DNA from: Simmondsia chinensis
Lineage: Eukaryota > Streptophyta > Magnoliopsida > Caryophyllales > Simmondsiaceae
Direction of reading: 5' to 3'
DNA length: 64,000 nt
NCBI GenBank assembly: GCA_018398585.1
Contig: JAGTTD010000008.1
Coordinates: 1,686,501-1,750,500 of the forward strand
Positions 56,131-64,000 of the stretch are shown in pieces (positions within the stretch are counted from its first letter, which is position 1; every line of letters starts with the position of its first letter). A program made the translations under genes and the position numbers. A model generated the notes under the pieces. The model worked only from the letters and a program-made list of their open reading frames with translations, had not been told where the DNA came from and did not search any database.

Positions 56131-56587
56131 CAAGAACAAGTGCCTGAATCAGCGTGGCTACAACCCAATGGTTACACTTTACCACATGCGAGGCAAGCAC
56201 ATCCATAACTGATTTTACCAAGTTTTTTCACTAGAAGGATTTGGAAGTGTTTGCTACGGAAGAAAAGTATTTTTCAATAGAAATAAAAGTTGTTTTTCTA
56301 CTTTTAAATAAAAATAAAAAATAATATTTCTTCTTCAAAGTAAATGCATAAACAAAAACTAAAAGTTTTGCGGACAAAATTATTCCTATTAAAAGCACAT
56401 TCAACAACAATACTTATGCAAAAAGCGCTTTTAAGCAAAAATTTTTTTTTCACAACTTAGCCAAATATATCCTAAATATGAATACATGCAAATATTCTCT
56501 TTTGGTTTTTTTTAAGAAAAATAATGAAGTTTAAACAAAAAATTTGTTATTATTTAGAAAATATATTATTGTGATCATTTATTAGAA

Positions 56588-56722
56588 AATATCCTCGGAA
56601 ACAGCCTCCCTTTAATATAGTACCGGGAAGGAACAAGGCTGCGCATATCTCTCCCCTGCAACCCAACATATGCGGGAGCTCTCGAGGCACTAAATCGGTT
56701 GTTGTCGTTGTTGTTGTTGATA
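56588..56722 (+). mobile_element. RTE-type LINE tail fragment
   Basis: The tail order is complete: ATCCTCGGAAACAGCCTCCC, AACAAGGCTGCGCATATC, ATATGCGGGAGCTCTCGAGG, CACTAAATCGG, then TTG repeats interrupted by TCG. No clear target duplication is found. Confidence 0.65.
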
Positions 56723-57192
56723 GATTGGTGATTGTGTGAGCTGTAAAACATAAGTCAAAAAAGATAGCCGTTTGATTTCATAAAAGGACTGTTCAAAAAA
56801 AAAAAAAAAATCAATTCATAAAAGGAGGGAAAATAAAAAGTGGCATAGAGTTGCTCAAAATTTTCTTTTTCTTTATCTTTCGAGATTTCGTTTTCTCATG
56901 GATTGTTATTATCAAAGCAAAAATTAATATTGCCAGAATAATAATATAACTTACAAATAATTAGAGCCACAAAATTAATTTGAAAACTACAATCTTGCTC
57001 TAACAATAACAATTTTCCACTGACAATAGCACTACACTTTCTTAAACAAGAACACAACTTTAAAGGAAAGGGATCACCAAGCTTCAAACTCGAGACATGA
57101 TTTCAAAGGAAAAAATTTTGTGGGGCTTCTGGTATGGAACCTAGTTTTATACTGTTATTGGCCATGCCCAATAAAGTAGAGGATTGAGCTGA

Positions 57193-57428
57193 TGTTAGTG
57201 TTTTCAGTTGAAGAATCTAGGATTTCTATTGTACGCCTATATAATCTTTGTTTAGAGTTTGAGAGAGCAGTGTGAATTGAAGAAAACTTTCAGTAACAAT
57301 TCCAAAGCATAAAATTCTCCATGCAACTCCGTGGACGTGCACATTTTAGGCCGAACCACATAAATCAGTGTATTGTTTTTTATTTTCTCATTGAATCTTT
57401 CGTTGTTTAATTATTGCGTCTACTAACA
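57193..57428 (+). mobile_element. Solo LTR, short copia-like family
   Basis: The borders are TGTTAGTG and ACTAACA, 236 bp apart. The interior has a leader-like AGAGTTTGAGAGAGCAGTGTG, CTCCGTGGACGTGCAC, CCGAACCACATAAATCAGTG and TTCTCATTGAATC, which is the plus-strand counterpart of the CCACGG and TTTACGTGG stretches in the other LTRs. The flanking pentamers do not match. Confidence 0.6.
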
Positions 57429-57960
57429 ATTTTAACCACCAAACAAATTTAAAAATACTCAGTAGTGATCAATCTGCATACCAAGAAAAGAACTTGATAC
57501 AATAAAGTGAAAAAAGAAAGGAAAAAAAAAATAAATAAAGTTTTAAAATGTTAATATGTCAACAAAATGCTAAAGTTATCATATAATTATACACATATAC
57601 ATATCATGCTAAAGTACAACTAAAAGACTTCCCTACGAGTATCGGATTCAAAACGAAGGTTTGTGGTGAAGGCGGAGGGACCAGACTCTTAAGATCTGTA
57701 GTTTCGTGTTAGTCCAGTATACCCTTTCTCTACTAGGGTTTATCTTTTACTCAATTTATACTCAGTTGTAGAGTTTCTGCGTGAGTGTAAGCTTCTATCC
57801 TCCATTCTAGATTGTGAATGCTTTCACATTTTCGCCAATGATTTTTTCCTTCGTTTGGGGCTTTTCCATATAAATCCCCGTGTCAATGTTTTAGATCTGG
57901 CTTTGACATCTTAGTTGGACCAAAGTCCTGAGTATTTTCTGAATGTTAACCCAGAACCCT

Positions 57961-59022
57961 TCAAAAACCGCGATCTCTACCGGCCCAAGGCAAACTCGTA
58001 TCAATAGAATTAGTAGAACTTGGAAACTTGCCATTCTTAGGCCAAAGCCATATCTTCGAAACCGAAAGGCTCTCATTTTTGCACCCAATACTAATCTTCC
58101 TAGCTTCCGAATCGTCGTCTAATGTACAATTACCATTACGCCCTCCTCGATCTTTCACAAACCCCATTTCACCACCACCATCGCCACCGGAATCGCCACC
58201 ACAGACAACCCGATTGGGACGCAATGTCACTTGGAAAACCGAATCCGCAACCACATATTGGTATGATCCCATTGAAAAACACCTCCTTGCATCTAAACTA
58301 CTACTACTAGTTTCGCCAACATCTTTTTCACTTTCTTCCACTTCATTCTCATTCCTTGTACTTCTAAACTTTCCGAGTCTCACCGGAAAAACCCCCTTTT
58401 GACAAGTCTCGAAATCGCTCGAAACCTCATCTTCTACCCTCGAATCATCAATTTCAAAAACCGGGTTTTGAAAATGAAGTCCCGGGGTGCAAAGGGTACC
58501 TCTACAAATAGGACAAGTCGAGTTCGAAAGCAACCATGTGTCTATACATTCAATGTGAAAGGCATGACTACACAAAGGAAGCAATCTTAGCTTATCTTCA
58601 TCAGTGAACTCACTCAAACAAACAGCACAATCAAATTGCTCTTTTAATCCCACAACCTCTTTGTATATGAACACCGGAAGCGCATCGATAAACGCTTGAT
58701 CCAACCCGGAATCGTGGAGATGAAAAAGTTGCTGCAATTGTCTCTGGTATGCATCAGAACTCGAAATGGTATCCGGGTTTCGATTAGGTTGAGGAATCGA
58801 AGACGAACCCGATGAAGACGATCTTTTTTTCATTAGAAATCTAACTAGTAAGTGAAGGAAACCGGATATGAAGAAGATTACAGCCAAAATGACTATAATA
58901 AACAACACAGCCGGGCTAATTTTGCCTACTGATGAAGATCCAGATGTTGAATCTCTTTGGTAATTCTTAATGGGCGGCAAAAGATTATGTCTTCGATTGA
59001 TTTGAGATTGAACCAAAGACAT
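57961..59022 (-). CDS. RING-H2 finger protein, ATL46-like (single exon, 353 aa)
   Basis: The protein has an N-terminal segment, one membrane helix at residues 37-62 (ISPAVLFIIVILAVIFFISG..), the ATL family GLD motif at 105-118 (SGLDQAFIDALPVF) and a RING-H2 domain at 132-173. The zinc ligands are C132, C135, C151, H153, H156, C159, C170 and C173, with the conserved DTWL before the last pair. The tail holds Ser- and Asp-rich stretches, RRCFSMGSYQYV and the basic-aromatic SKIWLWPK motif typical of the ATL46/ATL47/ATL13 group. ATL proteins are membrane-anchored E3 ubiquitin ligases. The RING would face the cytosol; its target is unknown. The gene is intronless in its coding part, as is usual in the family. 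The start is the first ATG of the open frame and is followed directly by the expected N-terminus. A 5' UTR intron is possible. Confidence 0.93.
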   Translation of the reverse strand: MSLVQSQINRRHNLLPPIKNYQRDSTSGSSSVGKISPAVLFIIVILAVIFFISGFLHLLVRFLMKKRSSSSGSSSIPQPNRNPDTISSSDAYQRQLQQLFHLHDSGLDQAFIDALPVFIYKEVVGLKEQFDCAVCLSEFTDEDKLRLLPLCSHAFHIECIDTWLLSNSTCPICRGTLCTPGLHFQNPVFEIDDSRVEDEVSSDFETCQKGVFPVRLGKFRSTRNENEVEESEKDVGETSSSSLDARRCFSMGSYQYVVADSVFQVTLRPNRVVCGGDSGGDGGGEMGFVKDRGGRNGNCTLDDDSEARKISIGCKNESLSVSKIWLWPKNGKFPSSTNSIDTSLPWAGRDRGF

Positions 59023-59131
59023 TTTTTTGATAAAATATGTAAAAAAGTACAGAAATTACTTCCTCAAAACTTATGAAATCAGAATATAATTTATAATTCA
59101 TTCAAAAACCCATCTTAGATGCTTTTAAACC

Positions 59132-59640
59132 CAACTCATATTTTGCTTAATCCACACTAAAAAAGTGCAAAAAATAAAAAAAAAACCCAACTTTTTTGCT
59201 TCAATTTGAGTGAAAACGAGTTGATTTGGGGATGAAACAGCAGGAAAATTAAAAAAAATTTGATATCTCATCAAACCCAACTCATATTTTGCTTAATCCA
59301 CACTAAACAAGTGAAAAAATACCCAACTTTTTTGCTTTCATTTGATTAAAACCCAGTTGATTTTGGATATGAATTAAATCAAAAACAACTCATATTTTGC
59401 TTAACCCACAATAGAAAAGCGAAAAAACCGGACTTTTTTTGCTTCATTTGAGTAAAACCCAGTTGATTTGGGGGATTAATGAGCAGGGGGAAAAAAAAAA
59501 ACAAAATCAAATCTTGATTTCTCATCAAACCCAACTCATATTTTGCTTAAACCCACAATAAAGAAGTGAAAAAAACCCAACTTTTTTGCTTCAATTTGAG
59601 TGAAACCCAGTTGAATTTAGTGCTTCATTAGCAGGAAAAG
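59132..59640 (-). repeat. Tandem repeat, about 146-bp unit, four copies, in the ATL leader
   Basis: CAACTCATATTTTGCTTAA recurs at 59132, 59278, 59386 and 59532, so periods are 146, 108 and 146. Each unit also contains CCCAACTTTTTTGCTT, TTTGAGT(A/G)AAACCCAGTTGA and (in full units) GAGCAGG or CAGCAGG. The array lies between the ATL start codon and the likely promoter. Confidence 0.8.
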
Positions 59641-59744
59641 TCAGATCTTTGAGAGAGATAAGTAAAAACTTCAAGAGAACAAAAAAGATTCTTAGACCCT
59701 GAATCTACTTGTACTTCTAGACTATATATGACATGGATACATCA

Positions 59745-59832
59745 ACAACAACCCAGTGTCGGTTTGACAAGAATAAGATGTACCGAGTCTTATCTCTACA
59801 AGGTGCTATTGTATAAAAAAGTTGTTTCCGAA
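59745..59832 (-). mobile_element. RTE-type LINE tail fragment near the ATL leader
   Basis: Plus-strand text ACAACAACCCAGTGTC, AAGATGTACCGAGTCTTATC and GTTGTTTCCGAATGATCCC is the reverse complement of a shortened tail (middle part deleted). Confidence 0.5.
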
Positions 59833-60097
59833 TGATCCCAAACTAACAGCATTTAAGAAATCCAACACTGCTTTGACATGGAATTTAAGTCAAATGGGGT
59901 AGTGAAGTAAAATAGTGAATTTAAGGTTGCAAAATTTACCTACCTCTTACTGTTTGAAATTGTTCAACTTTTGAGGGATTGCCAGTTGTTGTAGAGGAGA
60001 GAGAGAAAGAAGCAAAACCCTAGTAAAATTTTTGATGATTTTGTGAGTGTTTTTGAGATTTGAAACTCTTTTTAAGTTTTGCTTTTTCTTTTTATGC

Positions 60098-60105
60098 CTT
60101 TATAG
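60098..60105 (-). promoter_or_regulatory. Candidate TATA box of the ATL gene
   Basis: On the minus strand the sequence CTATAAAG lies about 1.08 kb upstream of the start codon. It is followed about 80-110 bases later by a CT-rich leader (TTTCTCTCTCTCCTCTACA, about 60015-59990). GAGGTAGGTAAAT at about 59938-59947 could be a splice donor, which would place the tandem repeats in a 5' UTR intron. Confidence 0.35.
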
Positions 60106-60208
60106 TGGGCAGTGAAAGTTTTGGGCACTTAATTTGTAACTTTTTGAAAAAATTTTACATTGGTGATATCGGGATGGGGAAATTCTCTTTAAAATTCTTT
60201 TAACGGAG

Positions 60209-60885
60209 GACTAATTTATCATATTGGCATAATTTGAAAAGATAATTAGGAATATGGCATGTTAGTAAATTAAAATTCAGCGAAATGAAATAGTGTACAG
60301 CTGAAAAGTTAGGGACGGCATTTAAAATGGTGTAGTTAAGAATGCACGCCTTTTGAAATGGAGTATATAAAGTGAATGTCATTTCAAATGCCGTGCATGT
60401 GAAGCAGAGAAAATGGCGTACATAATATGTACCCCATTTGAAATGGAGTGCGTAAAGTGGCTTATGCGCTCCATTTTAAATGGCGTGTATGCTTTATGCA
60501 CTCCATTGTGCACTATATGGACATCATTTCAAATAGCGTGCGTTCTTCTTCAGCTGTATACAACAACAACAATCTCAGTGCCATAGGAGCTCCCACACAA
60601 AGCAGGGTCTGGGGGGGGGGGGGGGGGGGGGGGGTACGCAGCCTTCCCCCTTCCGGGTCGTCATGAGAGCATGGTATCCTAGAAACCATGTAAGCCACAA
60701 AGCATTAGTTTAGGACAACGCGTTAAACTAGCAATATAAAATATACCCCACAGAAGATAACTGCAAGGCACATAGTAAAGTAAATAGTACATGGTCAATA
60801 ATTGTGCCATTTTGCTAAATTTTTTTGCGAACATGTCATATTCCTAACTTTTTCTTTCAAATTGTGCTAGTTTGATAAATTAGTC
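60209..60885. mobile_element. Mutator-like fold-back element with CCATTTNAAATGG palindromes
   Basis: The left end GACTAATTTATCATATTGGC.. pairs over about 75 bp with the right end ..GTGCTAGTTTGATAAATTAGTC, including AATTAGGAATATGGCATGTT against its complement. The flanks TTAACGGAG (60200-60208) and CTAAAGGAG (60886-60894) match at 7 of 9. The interior is built from repeated inverted units around CCATTTGAAATGGAGTGCGTA. An RTE-type tail is inserted at about 60558-60700. Confidence 0.6.
60558..60700 (-). mobile_element. RTE-type LINE tail insertion with 24-base G run
   Basis: Plus-strand text ACAACAACAACAATCTCAGTG, CATAGGAGCTCCCACACAA, AGCAGGGTCTGG, then G(24) at 60611-60634, GTACGCAGCCTTCCCCCTTC, is the reverse complement of the shared tail. 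It sits inside the fold-back element at 60209-60885. Confidence 0.6.
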
Positions 60886-60894
60886 CTAAAGGAG

Positions 60895-61640
60895 AGCCAC
60901 AAGTCCCTAATCTCCAGTGGGGATCGAACTCGAGTGACATGAACGGCTACTAGCATATGCCTTAAGGCGACACTTTTGAAAGCATTACATATTATTAATT
61001 GAGTCACATTTGACAAATACAGTGCGTTGGTGCACTTCCTAGTCTATTATGTCGTTCCTTAATAGAATCAAAATCCTGATACACTTATTTAAAGTGGTGT
61101 CCTTTATTCGTTAGCGATTATGTTTCACATTAACAATTTCTAATAAAATTCACTGAATTTTGGTAGAGAGTACCTTAATGGTAAAATTCTTAAACTTCAA
61201 TGAACCTAAACGATAAAATATTTAAATCTCACGGTACCTCTTTATATATATTAAAATGTTACGATACTTAAATGATAAATAACCAAATTTCAGGTAACAT
61301 AAGCGATAAATTCCAAACTTCTGATCTCAAAGTTAAAGGTCTTAAGTTTGAAGTCATTTTGCTTTAGCTAAAGGTTAATGTCCCTACGTAGAGAAAAAGT
61401 TATACCTTTATTAATAATTTTTTAAATAGGTGTATTGATTGTTTATTTGTTTATTTATATGTTAATAAGTTGATCCAACTCAATATAAAACTCAAAAATC
61501 AACTTAATTAGCAAAATAATAACGATATAAAACTGGTGTCCCGCTAAGGTGGAACCCGAGACCACACCTGAATGGGTAGAGATCAATACAAGAATAGAAC
61601 CCAAAAAAAAAAGGCGAGTTCCACCATAATACAATTGACT
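60895..61640. other. AT-rich intergenic DNA, nothing recognised
   Basis: The text GGGGATCGAACTCGAG near 60932 resembles a B-box in reverse orientation, but I cannot trace an element around it. No gene is visible. Confidence 0.3.
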
Positions 61641-61860
61641 AAATTAAATATGCCCACTTAAGCCTAGTTCGAGTTTAAATACGTCAAATTCAGCCCTTAA
61701 ACGAGCCAAAATAAGCTTTAGTTCAAAACTTAAATGAGACTTCGGCTTATAATTCGCCTAGGCCGAGCCCAAGTCCATGATGATCTGAGCTCAAATTTGA
61801 AGTTTTCAGTTCAGTGATCTTACGGTGAATTCAAATAGGACAGAATGTTGATAAGCCGAA
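61640..61860. repeat. Dispersed repeat E block
   Basis: The motifs TTAAGCCTAGTTCGAGTT, AAACGAGCCAAAATAAGC and GCCGAGCCCAAGTCC belong to repeat E. Confidence 0.45.
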
Positions 61861-62039
61861 CCTTGATCCTAACGGACTCGAACTAAGACACTGACACGTG
61901 AGACTGAAAAGGAGTGAAATCTGACTCATCAGATTACGTTTGACTTGTCAGAAGTTGCACTCTTTTCTTGGTCAATACTACAAACATTGACCTTGACAAG
62001 ATATTTTAAATTTATGCGACCCAAAACCTAATATATTTT

Positions 62040-62705
62040 AAAGAATTATTTACATCAAAGATCCTCGTACTTTGTTCATTATGTCAATTCGGTTCTTATA
62101 CTTTTAACTATATCAATTTAGTCTGTTAAATAATTTAAAATATGTCAATTTAGTCATTTGGTCAAGTTTCAGTTATGTTAATGACGTAATTTTGAACAAA
62201 AAATTATATTAGATACAAGTAACTTATTATAAATTCATCCTTTTACTCAATTTAACTAAATTCGTGGCCGAACCATTAAAAATTTTATTGAAAACTTAAT
62301 ATAAAATTTTAAGGTGTAACCTAGAAATTAGGGTTAGGGTTGATAGAATTGAGAAAGAGAGTGAGATGAGAGAGAGAAATAGAAGAAGGAGATGAGAAGT
62401 TAGAGAGTTTAGATGAGAAGTATTTGGTTTGTCATTGATTGCCTCCAAAGATCACTTACATCCCTATTTATACTAAATGACACCTCTAATTACATGTAAC
62501 AAAATTCATCCTTTTACTCAATTTAACTAAATTCGTGGCCGAACCATTAAAAATTTTATTAAAAACTTAACATAAAATTTTCTCTAAAGATTAATTGACA
62601 TATTTTAAATTATATAGAGACTAAATTGACACAATTAAAAATATAAGAACTAAATTAATATAATGGATAAAGTAGATGTAACCTTTAGCATAAATAACCC
62701 TATTT
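62040..62705. mobile_element. MITE family A carrying an insertion with 80-bp flanking duplication
   Basis: The ends AATTATTTACATCAAAG and GCATAAATAACCC are family A. In the centre an 80-bp segment (AAATTCATCCTTTTACTC.. to ..ATAAAATTTT) appears twice, at 62231-62310 and 62502-62581, on both sides of 191 bp of foreign sequence. The foreign part, read on the minus strand, has TATAAATAGGG followed by a CT-rich leader, like the promoter part of an LTR. Confidence 0.65.
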
Positions 62706-62769
62706 TAAAGTAACAATTATTAGAGTTAATATTTTTATAATTTAATAATCTTAAAAGTTATTTAAGCAA

Positions 62770-63110
62770 ACAGCTATGCACTTTATTGACTATGTTGATA
62801 TTGTATAAAGTATATTGTAAAAATACAGTTATTATATAATTTAGATTGTGTCAATTTAGTATTCAAATAAAATTTAAATTGGATAGCAATGAAATTTTTA
62901 ATGGTTGGTTCATGTCAGTGTTTAAATTTGGGTCAAAGGATGAGTTTGTATTGCGTTATTTGCATCTAACATGACTGAATAGTTAGAAATTATATTATTA
63001 ACTTAATAACACTGGATCACAAAAAAAAAAAAAAAAAAACTTAATAACACACTAAATAGACAAATAAAAATTACATGACTAAATTAACATAATAAACAAA
63101 GTACACAAAC
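62770..63110. mobile_element. MITE family A, diverged copy
   Basis: TGTGTCAATTTAGTATTC, GTTATTTGCATCTAACATGA and ACTAAATTAACATAATAAAC keep the family A order. A 19-base A run (63021-63039) and a small duplication of ACTTAATAACAC lie near the right arm. Confidence 0.5.
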
Positions 63111-63649
63111 TTTTCTTGGTTCCAGCCCCCGATATCTTCTGGTATTTATTGTTTGGTGGGTCAAGCGAACTAAGTATGAATTTACCAGCTCTCGTTGATT
63201 CGTGCTTTGAGAAATTTGGTACTCTATTATTGTCGAGTATCAACTTTAACGATAAAAGAGAAAATGCTCACTTTCAGAATAAAAATTGTTATTGTCCGAA
63301 TATTAAAGTGAATAATAGTGAATAATAATCATAAAATATAACAAAAATTATCCCAACAATAATAAAAAAAGTACAACTTTTAATTATTTAAAAAAAAAGA
63401 AGAGTTTTCAGCCCAAAAAAGAGATTTACTTATTGGGTCTAAAGTCATTTATAAGCCCAGGTTGTGGCCCTTTACCGTTGCCAGTTTTGGAGGCCCAAGG
63501 CCCATTATAGAGCTCTGTGAGTAAAATGCGGAAATTAAACGGTATCTAATACATATGTCTATTATTCGGCTATATATACAAAAACCTTGATCAGTATTTT
63601 ATTGGCTTATAGAAATAAAAGAAATATTAGTCACAACAACGATAACAAA

Positions 63650-63842
63650 AATATAACACAGCCCATCATGAGGGTGACTCAACTGGTGGTGTCTCCTACC
63701 CATACGGTCATCGCCTAGGGGTTAGGAGTTCGATTCTCGTTTAGGATATACTCATAACTTACCTGCCCATAAAGGCTCGTGGGCTATTCTCATAGGCCGG
63801 AGTTGGTTGAGGCAACCTAATCCCTCGTCACGAAAAAATAAA
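63650..63842 (+). mobile_element. Candidate tRNA-derived SINE
   Basis: The 5' part has an A-box-like GTGACTCAACTGGTGG and, about 45 bases later, a B-box-like GGAGTTCGATTCTC, the arrangement of tRNA-derived Pol III promoters. The body (TTACCTGCCCATAAAGGC, TCATAGGCCGGAG) is unrelated to the RTE tail and ends in an A-rich tract. Flanking AAAAATATA on both sides is weak because the region is A-rich. Confidence 0.55.
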
Positions 63843-63889
63843 AAATAAAAATATACAACCCAGTACAATCAATTTGAGAGTTTAACCCC

Positions 63890-64000
63890 CTGTTTGGCAA
63901 CGGAGTAAAGGGGGGTAAATTTCTACCCCTATTTAGCAAAGTTGTTCGAGGGGTAGAGGGAGGTAATGGGGGATAATTTTTTACCCCCCATTACCCCTCT
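63890..64000. mobile_element. Start of a MITE cut by the window edge
   Basis: CCCCCTGTTTGGCAACGGAG followed by paired GGGGGGTAAATTTCTACCCC and GGGGTAGAGG / TTACCCCTCT is typical of hAT-like MITE termini and small internal hairpins. The right end is outside the window. Confidence 0.4.

Overview
The window is nuclear DNA from a flowering plant, most likely a eudicot. The evidence is three plant-type protein genes, two of them spliced with GT..AG introns, AT-rich intergenic DNA, and a dense load of decayed retrotransposons, solo LTRs and small fold-back DNA elements. Nothing prokaryotic, viral or organellar was recognised. I cannot name the species.

Three genes are well supported. (1) A seven-exon gene on the + strand (7234-12769) encodes a 489-residue NHL-repeat protein with an N-terminal signal peptide and a mid-protein membrane segment. 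(2) An 18-exon gene on the + strand (32926-53108, about 20 kb because of large introns) encodes an 878-residue gamma-adaptin, the large subunit of the AP-1 clathrin adaptor complex. Every exon junction restores the reading frame. (3) A single-exon gene on the - strand (57961-59022) encodes a 353-residue membrane-anchored RING-H2 protein of the ATL family, closest in layout to ATL46. The three genes do not form a pathway; two act in membrane traffic and ubiquitination, and the NHL protein has no assigned role.

Layout: 1-6.8 kb holds a copia-type LTR, fold-back MITEs, a Mutator-like element and two 5S-derived short elements. 6.9-12.9 kb is the NHL gene. 13-32.6 kb is a repeat-rich gap with three RTE-type LINE remnants, another pair of 5S-derived elements, solo LTRs and several MITE families. 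32.7-53.1 kb is the AP-1 gamma gene, whose introns carry a LINE, MITEs, an LTR and homopolymer tracts. 53.1-57.9 kb is AT-rich repeat debris. 57.96-60.1 kb is the ATL gene with a tandemly repeated upstream leader. 60.2-64 kb is again MITEs, a Mutator-like element and a tRNA-type SINE.

The most interesting signal is a family of about 235-bp elements whose 5' part is derived from 5S rRNA (including its internal promoter) and whose 3' part matches the 3' end of the RTE-type LINEs in the same window. Three copies have 16-18 bp target-site duplications, and their 3' ends run into a T-tract. This is the architecture of a 5S-derived SINE mobilised by an RTE LINE. Such elements are established in some animals; I do not know of a well-described plant family.
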